Assembly: GCA_019828595.1 (NCBI GenBank)
Contig: JAHQRK010000004.1
Span: 3,658,001 to 3,722,000, forward strand
DNA: 64,000 nucleotides
Direction of reading: 5' to 3'
Source: Aphanomyces cochlioides
Taxonomy: Eukaryota; Oomycota; Saprolegniomycetes; Saprolegniales; Verrucalvaceae
Both the position numbers and the translations under genes were made by a program. Below are positions 21,441 to 33,322 of the stretch, piece after piece (position 1 is the first letter of the stretch; each line of letters starts with the position of its first letter). The notes under the pieces were generated by a model that searched no databases, was not told where the DNA came from, and saw only the letters and a list, made by a program, of their open reading frames with translations.

Positions 21441-23310
21441 CAACTGTGAACCCTGCAGCGGACACTAAAATTTTGGCGCCACTTTACATCTGCGAGAATA
21501 TCCAGTCGGAGGCAGACTGAGCGTCTAATTGCTGGATTTTTGGACCGCAGTTGATTCAAAAACGCTGCTACCCCCAGACCACTGTGGTCGTTGATCGAGT
21601 CTATGGCTATTCTCTCCGCATGGATACCGTTGTGAGAATAGACACCAAAATTATTCAATATTTCGGCGAGCGTATTTCGAAGGAAGCATTTTTGCGGCGC
21701 AAGTCTCAACCTGGTCCTGATTCATTGTACCGTGCCCAAGTCGCCAGAAAATTGAGCGACATGTACGTCGATGCGAGGAAAACGGGGAATTTTCACGCTT
21801 CATCAACCATTCGTGCAATCATAACTGTCGATTTGAAACATGGTGGGTTGACGAGAAGCCGAGGCTTATGGTTGTCGCCAGACAAGTTTTACACAAAAAC
21901 ACAATTTTGAGCGTGTACTACATGAATCCAACGTAGAATGTTAATGCATGCCTATGTGGAATTTGCGGCGGAGGGTTTGTGCCGCGAACCGACGATAGCT
22001 ATAGTGATAATAGCAAGTAGTGATAATGGGTTGGACTTTTCGTTTGGCCGTACATTGATAAATGACTGTACTTGTTGATCTTCTGCTGTATAGGCGTCGA
22101 AATATAGCCTGTCTGTAGTTGATTACGAGCCAATTTTACACTAATTCTCAACTTCAGCTCATTGGTTCCCTGAAATTGACTGGATTCCAGCTGTTTGAGT
22201 CAAGTTGTCATTGTCTGGCTTCAATCGAACCTCTTTACGGCGTGACGACAGAGAATCTTGAACTATCTTAGAATATCAGGTGTCCAAGACGTTTTAAGAG
22301 ACAAAATGTCAGCCATTTACCCGGTTTTCATTAGGAAATCTGGCCGGCACCACGTGGCATTTTCGTAAGACCCGCAAGCTTCCTGGTATATCTACGATAT
22401 CGAACGGCAACTTGTTAGTCGTAGAAACAATCCACGAGAACGATCTATCCGTGTGATAAATACCTCGGGTTGTCCAGATCCTGTCGCGCATTGTTGGATC
22501 AATTGAAAGTTGATGTCATTCGTGAATAATACGTTTGTGTGCTTGTGAATAGAGATATCTAGAGTATGCATTTCATAGTTCAGGGTCATGTGCAAAACTA
22601 CACTTATCATGCCTTAAAAGGGTAAGCTATGGTTGAGCAAAAGCTTTAACAACTACACCCATGTCAGTCAGATTGGCACTGATCTAGTAGGTAGCTTTGT
22701 TATCAATCTTTTGTTGTTTGTTCTTACGCGGTTATGTTGACCTCCCTCGAAAGGCTGTATTTACATGTTAATCATCCCAACACACACACAGTCGGGTTTC
22801 AACTGTATTTCAGCGGTTAATAGTGCTACATTCGACAATTCAAGCTCGGCTATCTGCTAGATAAGCCATTACAGAGCTGACTGAGATCAAACCATAACTC
22901 TGTTATCACCGTGCCATTAATTGCCTCCACTTCACCATAGATCTAGTGCGGATTGGTCAGGTTTTACATTCAGTACGTGTATAATCATGCATGATGTCTA
23001 CACCACTATTGCTCTCTTGTCAATCGTTTGCCTTTCTAGCAAGTAAGAGTCGTTCAACAGTACCACAACATCTTTCTTGTACACGTTCTGCAGTTCAAGA
23101 TAAGCAGCACAGTGTTAATCATTTCCTACAGTAAGCATGTATGCACTAGCTTCTTGAATCACCCTTGGTTTGTCGTAGCATGACGCATTTCGTGTTCCTT
23201 TGGTGCACAGACCAAACGATAGAGAATTCTCCAGCCACGTAGAAACACTAAATTAGTCTTGATCAATTTTGCTGATCCTGATCTTACGGTGTGTTGATCA
23301 TATTTTGATC
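21441..23310. other. Interior of MULE, no gene recognised
   Basis: A plus-strand frame at 21551-21910 (QYFGERISKEAFLRRKSQPG) is open for ~115 codons but resembles nothing known to me. The rest has no supportable coding signal. Confidence 0.4.
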
Positions 23311-23555
23311 CTGTACGGTATATGATCCGAAAAAAATTCTTCGCAATTTACAACTCGAAGTGTTTTGACCTGTCGTTACAACTAGCTCGATTGGAATCAT
23401 CTAGATTTACGGGCTAAAGAATTTCGAGGTAGTTCCCTCGAAATACAACTTCTGTGTGACTTTGTTGATAACATCACAATTTCGACCGATGATCTCACTG
23501 CCAGTCTCACTCTACATGATTGGCTAAATATAGTACTAGTATTTTATTACAGAGT

Positions 23556-24271
23556 TATTGGATGTCACTTGGCTGTGGCTTTGATCGACGGATCTCTTTC
23601 ACGATCGACGTGCCGGACTTCGACCGACCGTACGTCATGTAGATTGCATCGATTGCCGTGTCGCTTGTATGGCCTCGACTCAGCATTCCTTCCACAAGGC
23701 GCCAAAATTTCGAACGGAAGGAGTAAGCAAACTTGACGGCTCCACGATCCTTTGGCCCAAACATCTTGGCTGGCAAGTAACCAGAGAGTCCAAACTCGTA
23801 TTCCTTCCACAATTCGGACAGACCGCGAGGTCGTTGGGACAGTTTGAGCTTTGGAAGGGTATATGGAGCCGAAACGGAGGTATCGTCAACGCGTGAGTGT
23901 AGAGTAGATGGCATCGCTGCGATTCGCTTGAGCGACGAGTGGATACGATCGAAGCCAGCGTGGATGCTGCTGGCGATTCCCTCCAATTGTAAGTTTCGAT
24001 TCATTTCAATATCCTCCAAGCGGGTCTGAATATCACTAGATAGAGCTGTCAAGGCTGCCATGATTGCCGTTGTCGATGAATTGCTGCTGTCAATGGCTCC
24101 CACGTCCTCACCACACTCTAGAATTCAAAGCTCTCCACCATATCCATGAACGACAATAGGCTTGCATACAACCAAAGGACTCAACGGAGTGTCAATGTCA
24201 ACATTCAACACAACACGAACTGCTCGTAAATCCTTTCCCCCAACAAGCTCGGTAAATAGACTTCAATATAG
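23556..24271 (-). pseudogene. Crypton 2, C-terminal part with GCR1-like domain
   Basis: Minus-strand continuation of the Crypton at 28.8-30.6 kb, cut off from it by the hAT insertion. It runs from ELVGGKDLRAVRVVLN through one in-frame TGA (after HGYGGEL) into a helical linker. The last ~80 residues form the domain usually found at the end of Crypton proteins, related to the GCR1 transcription-factor C-terminus: LSELWKEYEFGLSGYLPAK, RGAVKFAYSFRSKFW, IYMTYGRSKS, IVKEIRR. This domain probably binds DNA. The recognisable gene ends at the TGA-type stop after KPQPSDIQ. Confidence 0.8.
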
Positions 24272-25790
24272 CTGTGTACTGTACCGATATACAGGTACAT
24301 TTTACCTGTATTTGTGTGTATTGTACAAGCAGTGGTGTACAATACAAGGATACACTTGAAGTTTGTATTGGAGCAACAAGGATATGAGCCTTTGTAAACA
24401 TATACAAAAACGCTAATTAAATATTATACTTGATTTTCGTAAGACCATACAAAACGAAGAATAACTTTAAATAAAAAGTTCATATGACATATACATAAAT
24501 CAAGTATAATTGCAGGAACTATACATAAAACAAGTATAATTATCACAGTCATATTGAAACGTCTACTCGCATGGTGAAAACACCTGTATTCAATCCTGTC
24601 GGTAACATCACATGCCAACCGCTCGTGACTCTGCGTGGCTAAAGTTCGGCCCAAAGTTCAAGCGTAGCAAGACTAACTATGTCTGCTGCAAAGCTTGCAA
24701 TCAGCCTGTCATTGCAGCGATTGCGAGACTCAAGAATCACTTGCAGTCTTGCAATCAACAGCGTGTAACCATAGGAAGGCTTGACAGTCAGGCAATAAGT
24801 GCACAGTCTGCCCTGTTTGTCAGACACTCAATACATAATATTAATGTGAGAAAAGGGAAACAAACTCAATCACAATTAACAAGTAAATGTTGTATGCAGG
24901 CTCTGTACCCACAATCTTTATCACTAGATGGGTGTGATATGCAGGCTCTGCATCCACAATTGTCAGCAATTGACCCACAATCTTCAGCAATTGACCTAGA
25001 ATCTTTAGCAATCAATAGATGCAGTACGCAGGGTCCTGTTACCATGCCCGCACAGCTAAGGCCACAAGCCCGATCCAACGAGGACAGTCCAGCACCAATG
25101 TTACCCCGACCTGCCGTAATTGACCTCTCTGGGACTAAGCGCAAATTGCAGCAACCTTTGAAATTCGTTCAATTGACGCAATCTGACAAGAATGAATTGG
25201 ATATACTTCTAGCCCAGGCTATCCACTGCAATGGATTGAGTTTCTCCTAGTTTCAGAATGCTGCATGGAATTGTTTTTTTACAAAGCTTAATCCTGGATA
25301 CAAACTACCCAATCGGCTTACTATTGGTGGTGAATTGTTGAATTGTTGTTATCCGAAGGCAGTGAAACCATTTCCTACTTAAAAGGTTGCAAGAATATAT
25401 GCTTCTCGATTGATGGTGCAACAAATATTCTTGGAAAACAAACTTTGAACTTAATGGCTTGTGCTCCAATTGCACTGTTTCTTGAAAATTTCATCCTTGA
25501 TCTAGATCGGGAATCTGCCGAAAATTTGATGACAACATTATTGGCTGCAAAATCTAGACTCTGTAAGGCTCTAAATTATGGAGATACATGGCCAAATCAT
25601 ATCTCATTTGGATTTGTTTCCGATTCCCCAGCTGTAATGGTGAAATTGCGTCGATTGCTTCTTAAATCCAAATCAGTGTCAGTTGCATTTGGATGCGCAC
25701 CACATGGATTAAATAATTTGGCTTTAGATCTTTTGGCTTTTCCACTTCCACGTTTTTATCTTACAGTTTGTGTTGATATTGTGAAATATA

Positions 25791-27549
25791 CAGAGGACCC
25801 GTAAAAATACACGTACAGTGGTACTGAATTTTGATTGGACAAACAGCCACTTAACACACATATCAGTCTTCAAAATACCTTTACAAATCAATTTCCTGTG
25901 GGACTTAATTGAAAAGTCTATTCTTGAATGAACTCTAAGCTCAACTCCAAATCTTTGAAATAGATATACTACAAAATACGATATCCAAACACCTGATCTG
26001 AATATACAAGAATCAAGACAGTTCTACACTGTTGGAACTTCCAACCAAAAAAGTCATTAATTAGTGAAAGAATGAAAAGACATATATTAGTGTTATACGT
26101 CAAGCAGATTTCCCTTGTGGAATAACCTTTTGAAAGGCTTTCTTAATCGCTTCTGGGGTCATCATATCCCAAGCTTTGATAGTACGCTTGATGCATGCCA
26201 TTCTTTTTTCAACTGAACTTGATGAGTGGTATGCTTCTTGAAGCCACAAGTTTCGCAACTTGGCTTTGAACGGACCCATCACCCCGACATCTAAAGGCTG
26301 TATAATACAGATGTCATGTTCGGGGGGAGGGTGTACAAAGTAGAGCTAAGCTCCTCTTCGACGAAAGCGACGTTTTTCGGCGTAGTATGGGCCTCAAAAT
26401 TGTCGATCAATATCAGTGATGGCCTCACAATTTCAGGTCTAACACTAATTAAAAATTTTAAATTTGCATTTATTACCTTAAAATAGTGTCCAAGTAGAAA
26501 TTCCAGACATCACCATCGACCCAAGCATTTTTCTGGACAGCGTAAACATGTCCCGAAGGATAGGTTCTCAACTCGTTTTCATCGATAAAACGCCAGGCTT
26601 CCCCTTAACGATGAAAAGAATGGGTAGTTTATCGCCTAATAATAACAAATTACAACAGTCAATAACAATTTATTACCGTTACGTTTCGCTGCTAAGACGG
26701 CCGTTAGGCGGCATGATTTGTCGGCATGTGAAATGCTTGCGTCGGCACCTTTTTGGGCAAGGATGTATTTTGGAGGCGTGTCAAAATAGATTCCAGTTTC
26801 GTCACAATTGATGACATCCCCGTCATCAAAGTGATGATTTTCCTGCCAAAAATCTTTGATAAATTGCTGTCGAATTTCGAGCATTTGCGTCGAGGTCATC
26901 GCCTTTGCTGTCGAGGCTCGACGGCGAGAAAATCCATGTCGATAGACGAATTCTCTATATAATTTAAACAAAGATTTATACGGGTCCTCTTTCGAGGCCG
27001 AAGAGTTACCCACTCCTGATTGTGTGCTTTGACTTGTTGAACGACATGGTATGTAGTCAGGGGGAAATGTTTCTCCCGCATAGCTACCATATAGTCCAAT
27101 AAGTCCTAAGATAGAGTGAGAAAAGGTATGAAATTTGGAACTTACATCGCCACCAGGAAGGATTTCTGGACGACCAGACAGGCCAATGTTAAGCCTTCGT
27201 TTGGCTTGGATCGATGCTAGAATTTTTTCCCTCTTTCGCACGAAGTTCTGTATCGTGCGGAGAGGGATGCCGCTGAGATCGGCGACACGTTGCTGAGTAT
27301 ACTCAGACAACGCGCGCAGGACATTTCGCTTGGTTTCTAAGCTGTACCGACGACGAGTTTTAACGATCTTCACTTGCTCTTCCATCAGTTTCAAAAATGA
27401 ACTCCAAAGCATTCTCTACCATCAAATTCCCTCGCATTTTCCCTCCAAAACATATTATCGTCAGATTCTATATTATAATTTCTGAAGGTTGCTTCAGACG
27501 ACACCAAAGTTGAATGTACCACTATACGTGTATTTTTACGGGTCCTCTG
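25791..27549. mobile_element. pogo-like (Tc1/mariner superfamily) element A
   Basis: 1759 bp with ~34-bp terminal inverted repeats beginning CAGAGGACCCGTAAAAATAC, one mismatch noted, flanked by TA at 25789-25790 and 27550-27551. Removing the element restores the hAT reading frame, which fixes both ends. A relative with the same start of TIR (CAGAGGCCTGGTAAATATAA) begins at 63807. Confidence 0.93.
26100..27385 (-). pseudogene. pogo-like DDD transposase, lightly damaged
   Basis: It begins MEEQVKIVKTRRRYS, with a helix-turn-helix (QQRVADLSGIPLRTIQNFV). The DDE_1-type catalytic core follows: D in VINCDETGIYFD, D in LILIDNFEAH, D in the QPLDVGVMGPFKAKL equivalent, i.e. the DDD set of the pogo/Tigger branch. 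Three short GT-AG introns fit the protein alignment: one after LPGGD (40 nt), one after AAKRNG (42 nt) and one after YLDTIL. Two 1-nt frameshifts remain, near HNQEW and after GKPG. Pogo transposases move elements into TA sites. It is inactive as it stands but recently so. Confidence 0.83.
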
Positions 27550-28865
27550 TATTCGAGCATCACACCGAATGTATCAACTTTACTTCAAATTAGCAAGAGA
27601 GAAATACGGCAAATCCTTAGCATTGATTTTATTTACAAAGACAAGATGGTCATCTGCAAAGCACATGTTTTCTAGAATTCTTCAAGTGCAACATGCGTTG
27701 GTGTCATTGCCAACAAATGCTCTGATTGATTGGAAATTGATTTCAATGCAGAGCTTGCAGGATATCTTTCGTCATCAGAATTTTGGAATGGAATTAAATG
27801 TCTCGATAAGATACTTCATCCAATTTGCTCCTCGCTTGGTTAATTAGAAAGTGATCATGCAACGTTTTCTTCCGTGTACAGTACATTTCTTTTTATTAAA
27901 TATGAATTTCGAGTTGAAATGGTGGAATCAATGGCAACGATGGACGTGGATGTGAGTCAATTTGATAAATGTATGGAAATCAATTTACGCTCCAAGTCAT
28001 TGCCTGACATTTTGTACTGATCCTCTTTTTGATGCATTTCGTGTTAAATTAGAATCATCTCAAGGCGATGGATTCTTGGAACTGGGTAATGGATCGTTGA
28101 TGGATCAATGTTTTTTGGCGTTGAGAGAATTATCACTGGATGATGCCGAGCGTAAAAATGTCTTATCCAAGATTATGGTAGATTTTTGGTGGACAATAGA
28201 GATGAAGGACATGTTTTTAGCTCAATGCAAACATTAAAGCCTCAATTGTTGTGGGCATTTATGCGATCGAAATACAAAATATTAGCTCAATTACTTGAGA
28301 ATTACACAGTAATCCTACAAGTGCTGCTGGCGGTGAAAGAAATCACAAAACTGGAAAACTAATCCACTCGAAAAAGAGAGCTTCGTTGTCAGTTGCCAAA
28401 GTTGAGAAGCAAACTGCAATTATGTTTAATTCAGGGCAGTTGAAGCGAGAAATACCAAGCTATCGCGAGGAGCATTTTGTTTTTGCTATGATAGGACATG
28501 GCGCGTCTTTACAATCATCGACGGCTGATTCAACATGTGCGACAACTACAGCAAGCAACATGGATGCTGTATCCTATGAAAGCGATGAAAACATGGAGGA
28601 AGACGATATCGGTGCCTTCCATGACTTGTTTGATGCAACAACCACATGCAGCACTGAATATGAGTAGGAATAAAATGGAAAATACAAGATTGCATTGACC
28701 TTTTTTGGTTGCCAACGTTGCTGTGAGAAGGGTACAAAAATACAGTTGTATGGGATACAGTGTTTGGATACTGTAGTGTACACCTCAACTGTACATACAA
28801 ATACACAGCTATACTAGGCCCTAGTATAGCTGCATAGAGCAAAGGCAAGCCCAACAATTGTGCTA

Positions 28866-29626
28866 CAGTCAACCTTTAGAATAGTTATATCAATTTTCCG
28901 AGTAAACTGTATAATATTTCAAAGGATTGCATTTTCACAGTTCTTTCAACGATGATTTAGTTATACGACTTGATATCTCACTATCTTCTTTCCTGTGATA
29001 TCAAATCTTGAGAATATAGATTCTAAACTCTTGAGAATATAGTTTGTAAAATCTTTGAGGGAAGGCAACTTACAATTTTCATTATAGAGTCCAATTAATG
29101 CATCTGTCGACAAGCTCGAACATTTCCTCATCCAATATTTGAGTGTGTGTCCAACAATTTTCTATCGTCCTGTTGGAAACATGCTGCCAATCTTGAGGCT
29201 GTAAATGAGGTGTCGTATTGGGCGGTAGCATTTCGATGGTAAGTTGGACAAGGGGTCACAATGCCATCCGATCTTGCTCCACACAGGCTATCGAACCTGT
29301 GTGGAGCAAGGTCGGATGGCATGTCGTCCATGAGGATATTCACGATTGTAGACTGTGGGCGCGGATGGCAAGTTGAATGTTTCAAAGGCCCATTGGGCCA
29401 ATATCTTCTGGGTAAAGCTGCTGTTCGCCTTGTAGTGTCGAATCATTGTCTGTTTCTGCTCTTTGGTCAAGTGGATTCGTTTGGCTTTCATCGTGTCCAT
29501 TATTTACAAGCCATGCCAGCCACCACGCACTAAAAACTGTATAATTTGATATCTTTAATTTTGATATGAATATTATTTTTCAAAAATATAGATATTCAGT
29601 AGTATCACTATTCTGAAGGTTGACTG
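28866..29626. mobile_element. pogo/Tigger deletion derivative
   Basis: 761 bp with inverted ends CAGTCAACCTTTAGAATAGT and CAGTCAACCTTCAGAATAGT (as read inward), flanked by TA at 28864-28865 and 29627-29628. It keeps only the N-terminal DNA-binding start of a pogo/CENP-B-like transposase (minus strand, RIHLTKEQKQTMIRHYKANS, 29500-29340) and the EMLPPNTTPHLQPQD part of the catalytic core (near 29230-29190). The middle is replaced by a hairpin at 29261-29322. Its removal restores Crypton 2. Confidence 0.9.
29261..29322. repeat. 27-bp-arm hairpin at the deletion joint
   Basis: Left arm atgccatccgatcttgctcc plus acacagg (29261-29287); the right arm is its inverse complement (29296-29322) with one mismatch; loop ctatcgaa. 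It sits exactly where the pogo core was deleted. Confidence 0.92.
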
Positions 29627-30564
29627 TACACCGGGGCCCCACAATCGATATGAGTTGGGCACAACGTGTGTTTGCAGAAAATCGAGGCTACACCAATTGC
29701 TTTCAATCATAGTGTATTGAGCTGGACCACTTGGACCACATAAGCAGCAGGCAACAGTTGCGTCAGGATAATTTCTTTCAACACCAATATATGCGTCTAC
29801 TTGCTTTTTTCTGTCCCCTCCATCGACCACGCAACTCAATGTGGTCCTTCGTTACACCACACTTTGCACAATACGCGGCTGCACCTTTGCGAATGCTGTG
29901 GGTTCCGAGATTTGCTTTAACAAGCTTGTGGAAGTTGCTGTTCTCAAGTGCACTATTGAGAAGAGAGCGCACATTACGATCACCGTCCACACCATTTCCA
30001 TAAACAAACATGTCGGCCTGCACGGAGGAGTCCAGCAGCTCAACAAATACAGCCAAATTCAGCAGTGGGCAAAGTCTATCGTCCATGGAGCCAAAAATCA
30101 TTTGAAATGGTGCCTCTCGTTCCTCTGTGATATTCTTTGACCATCTCATTTGACAGTAAAGAGTTGTCGGGTAGTTTGGATTGAATGAAATGTTCTCAAA
30201 CTTGAGCTTCGTCATATCGTCGATGCGGCTGATCAAATGCCATTGGAGTGTCAATATGCTACCAAGTCGATAGCGATGGACTGATTTAAAGTCAGCAGAC
30301 ATTCGTGTCACTTTCAATGCGTTAAGATACTCGTTGAACTCGATTGGTCTGCGAGCTTGTGACTCGACGCCTTGCTTTCGAACCTCGCATTTCATGACAT
30401 ATTTGATAAGCTCGTTCACAAGCGTTGATCGAGTTGGATTTCCTTCGCCACGTAAGTCTGTTGGAACGCGAGTTCCTTCAGGCGCAAAGATGAGTCGGTG
30501 GCTGTGAGGCCACGAGTGCTTTTTGAAGAGTATATTGATGGTTAGCTCAGAGCCTACCTACATG

Positions 30565-30713
30565 AATGGTGCGCATAGCATCCTGTGCACGACTTCTCTA
30601 AATCTATGGCTGTTCTCTCTAATCTAATATGCAAAGCTCACATGTTTCCTATGACCATGATGCATGAACACTTGTGATCCTCCGAGAAGGACCAACACCT
30701 CTCAACACTCCCC
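30565..30713 (-). mobile_element. Copia 3' LTR start and polypurine tract
   Basis: On the minus strand a polypurine run (ggggag, 30713-30708) is followed at once by TGTTGAGAGGTGTTGG, the TG start of an LTR. It continues to about the Crypton 2 border near 30565. It lies downstream of the Copia pol gene in the right order. The LTR's far end is not defined. Confidence 0.6.
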
Positions 30714-30813
30714 TGTGTTGGTTCTGGAGGTGGATCGCAAACTTGGCACCGCTTGGGATTTGAGTTGGTATGAGTCGTCTTCTGATTGGCTGATTTCGTC
30801 CAACTGCCTCATC

Positions 30814-32199
30814 TCATTTTTTGTTTTCCGGATGCATTGCCACAGTTTTGAATTTGTCGATGGCAGCTCGAGTTGAGACTTTGGTCAGCACGTCAGCGAG
30901 TTGATCCGCGGTGCCGACATGGCGCAGGTCGAGTACGTTTGCTTGGATGAGCTGGTGGATGAAATGGTGCCGCACATCGATGTGCTTGCTGCGCGATGCA
31001 ACGCCAACGTTTTCCGCCGTGGAAATTGCCGCCTTGTTGTCGCACTAGGTAAGAGTTGCTTGTTCTTGTTTCATGTTCATGTCTTCGAGTAGGCCGCGAA
31101 GCCACACCAGTTCCTTCGCCAGCTCAGCCAGCGCCACGTATTCGGTCTCGCATGTCGACATTGCAACGACTCGCTGGCGCGCTGACTTCCAAGACACGAT
31201 GCTGCCACCGACAAAGCAAACGACGCCCGTTGTCGATCGCCGATCAGGTCTTGTCGCCCAGCTTGAGTCGCAGTACCCGACGAGAAGATTAGTCCGGCGC
31301 TGATGGTTTGCTTGACGTATCGAAGGACTCGCTTGGCGCCGATGGCGTGGGGTGCGCGCGGATCATGAAGGTGGCGCGACAAGCGCTGAACGGCGTGCGA
31401 TATGTCAGGCCGTGTGCATATCATGAGGTACATCAGCGACCCAACCATCGAGCGGTTAGTTTCTTGATCGGTCGGTGACTGACAGTTGTCATGCCATAGG
31501 TCTTCACGGTCGTCAACCTCTGGGGTGGTGTACCCATGGCATTCACTCATGCCGAAGCGGGCAAGTATCTTGCGGGTGTATGCCTCTTGCGTCAAGGTAA
31601 TCTTGCCTTTGGTCTTGTCATAACTGATCTTAATGCCTAGGAAGTATGACATCTCCCCTTGGCGCTTGAGCTTCATTTTTCTTTCGAGCTCGTCGAGGAT
31701 CGAGTTGGCCTTTGCTGTCGTCCGAGCGAACACCAAGAAGTCGTCAACGTAAGTCGCAACCATTTCCAATTCTTCACCATGTTGTCTTAGATAAAGACAC
31801 GGATCGTAGTCGCTTGGACGAAAGCCAAGGCCAACCAAGATATTACGGCAGTGTTCAAACCAAGCGAGAGCCGCTTGCTTTAAGCCGTACAGCGCTTTGA
31901 TCAGCAGCATCTTGCGGTTAGTGCCATCGCTGTGTCCAGGCGGCTGGTCGACATAGATGAGCACGTCATTGTCGATGGGTGCCTGGACAAAGGCCGTGTC
32001 TGCATCAGCTTGGAGAACCGCTAGCTTTTTGGCCGCTGTCAGCGCCATGCAAGTGCGAAGGGTTGTCATCTTGACGACGGGGGAGAATGTATCGAGGTAA
32101 TCCACTCCTTGAATTTGACTGAACCCTTTGCAAACTAGCCGCGCTTTGTATCGGACGACCTCGCCAGCCGCATTCGTCTTCTTTGCGTACGTCCACTGA
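30814..32199 (-). pseudogene. Copia pol fragment: reverse transcriptase and RNase H
   Basis: Ty1/Copia polymerase. The reverse transcriptase runs from WTYAKKTNAAGEVVRYKARL through LIKALYGLKQA, catalytic YVDD (MVATYVDDFLVF) and MYLMICTRPDI. A frameshift near 31265 then shifts the RNase H to another frame, where DNKAAISTAEN, SKHIDVRHHFI and TADQLADVLTK are readable, ending in ENKK at 30814. Integrase, protease, gag and the 5' LTR are missing; the 5' side is cut at about 32199. LTR retrotransposons copy themselves through RNA; this one cannot. Confidence 0.88.
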
Positions 32200-32308
32200 A
32201 TTTACAAATCAATATATAAATAATTAAAAAGCTTATTATTTGTTACTAGTTATTTTTATTTTTATTTGTATAATTATTTAATTTTTTTAATAAAATAATA
32301 AAGCATAA

Positions 32309-33298
32309 GAGCATCTCCACCGCGGGGGCAAATTGGATGGGTATTTTCTATTATCCGGATACTCTCAAAAAATAATCTCAAAATTTGACCCACCGCAGGG
32401 GCAAACCGCCGGGTAAATTACCCAAAGGGACAAACTCGGACTATTTTTGACGATTTTGGTCCAACTTTGGGTGGTCGGGCAAAGCCTGTGGCAAAATTTC
32501 ATAGTTCATGATTGGTAAATATTAATGTCTCGTATCCAGTAGAATTCCAGATATAAAGCGGTAGACGCTTACCACGCACTCATTCAAAGCAACTCTTCTC
32601 CAGCCTGGCTGAGACAACGAAGGGCAAGGGGCGAGGCCCCTCGTGGGCTCAAGACAATGGGAAGTTGGTTAAAGCTTTCTTAGAAGTCTCGACGAGTAGC
32701 AAGATTGGAACTGATCGTCGGAAGGACGACTTTTGGAACGAAGTGCATGCCAACTTTCTGCAGCGCAATGGCTCGGTTCAAATATGCGTGTTCGTTCTGC
32801 TGATTTTTCTATTCTAGTCATGCCGCGAAGTTCTTCACTGTCGTGACCAGTGAAAGAAGATACAAAGAGAAGTGAATGTGTGGGTAGGTCTGTGGAAAAC
32901 GGTTCAGTCAAACCCTTCAAGTGGTGCGAATGAAGCGGACGAAATAGAGCGGTGCCACAAAATGTTCTCGGCCGTCCATAAAGATGCTTTCAAGTATATT
33001 GACTGCTGGGAATTGCTCAAGCATGAGCCCAAATGGCAGGTACTATTTTGTTTAGATTAAATGTAATAAAAATGAAAAGGAAGCAAGAGAACTTAGCATG
33101 ACAAAGCTCAACGCAACGAAGTTGGACGACAAACGTGAGAAGAAGCGGCACCTTGAAGACATCTCCGAATCTTTTGAGACGTCGAAGTCAAGCGAAAGGC
33201 CAGAGGGCAGCAAATCAGCGAAGATAACGGCTAAACAAGAAGATTTGTTGGCCCAGTCCATTGCAGCTCAAAAATCAATGGTGCAAGTTCCAAATTGA
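32309..33298 (+). pseudogene. Harbinger-associated SANT/Myb-like protein remnant, with left TIR
   Basis: The sequence after TAA at 32306-32308 begins GAGCATCTCCACCG, the same terminal repeat as the intact Harbinger at 43307. Downstream, plus-strand frames carry a SANT/Myb-like domain (SWAQDNGKLVKAFLEVS, FWNEVHANFLQRNG, CHKMFSAVHKDAFKYIDCWE). They end in a basic C-terminal part (LDDKREKKRHLEDISESFE) typical of the DNA-binding partner protein of Harbinger elements. Several frame changes occur, and the transposase and right TIR are absent. The remnant joins directly to a pogo fragment. Confidence 0.7.
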
Positions 33299-33322
33299 CC
33301 AACAAACTCATTTGCGCATGCA

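Larger units (their letters stand above)
18386..23329. mobile_element. Mutator-like (MULE) element, ~4.9 kb
   Basis: The left end cggatcaaataccgtacag (18386-18404) and right end ctgtacggtatatgatccg (23311-23329) are inverted repeats with one mismatch. They continue inward with spaced gatcaacac matches. The MULE transposase lies inside. I could not find a convincing target-site duplication, so the outer limits are approximate. Confidence 0.65.
24612..28667 (+). pseudogene. hAT transposase with BED zinc finger, interrupted
   Basis: The ATG at 24612 opens a BED-type finger (CCKACNQPVIAAIARLKNHL, then C). A long linker follows, ending at a TAG near 25248 (after NGLSFS). The catalytic core continues at 25343-25790 (NICFSIDGATN, FVSDSPAVMVKLRR, GCAPHGLNN). 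A pogo-like element (25791-27549) then interrupts; removing it and one TA gives DIVKYIRASHRMYQLYF in frame. The core resumes with TRWSSAKHMFSRILQV, has further stops near 27845 and 28235, and the C-terminal tail KLIHSKKRASLSVAKVEKQ ends at 28667. hAT transposases cut and paste DNA with 8-bp duplications. This copy is dead by stop codons as well as by insertion. Confidence 0.8.
24272..28820. mobile_element. hAT-type element, split by a pogo-like insertion
   Basis: Ends share tatagctgtgta in inverted orientation (24274-24285, and 28806-28817 reversed), with weaker matches extending out to a TAG-like tip. It carries a BED-finger hAT transposase on the plus strand and sits between the two halves of Crypton 2. 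No 8-bp duplication was found, so the ends are accurate only to about 15 bp. Without the pogo element it is about 2.8 kb. Confidence 0.6.
28821..30555 (-). pseudogene. Crypton 2, tyrosine recombinase part, split by pogo derivative
   Basis: Crypton-type tyrosine recombinase read from about 30555 down: LFKKHSWPHSHRLIFAPEG, then Arg in ISRIDDMTKLKF, the HxxR box in GTHSIRKGAAAYC, the RGRW motif and catalytic Tyr in VDAYIGVERNYPDA. There is a 1-nt frameshift between GQKK and QVDAY. At 29627 the frame is broken by a 761-bp pogo derivative. Removing it with one TA gives LWGPGVAQLLGLPLLYAA in frame (positions 29638 to 28820). The hAT element then interrupts, and the C-terminal GCR1-like part is found at 23556-24271. 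Together this is an essentially full-length Crypton gene of about 560 codons. The 5' end abuts a Copia LTR. Confidence 0.85.
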
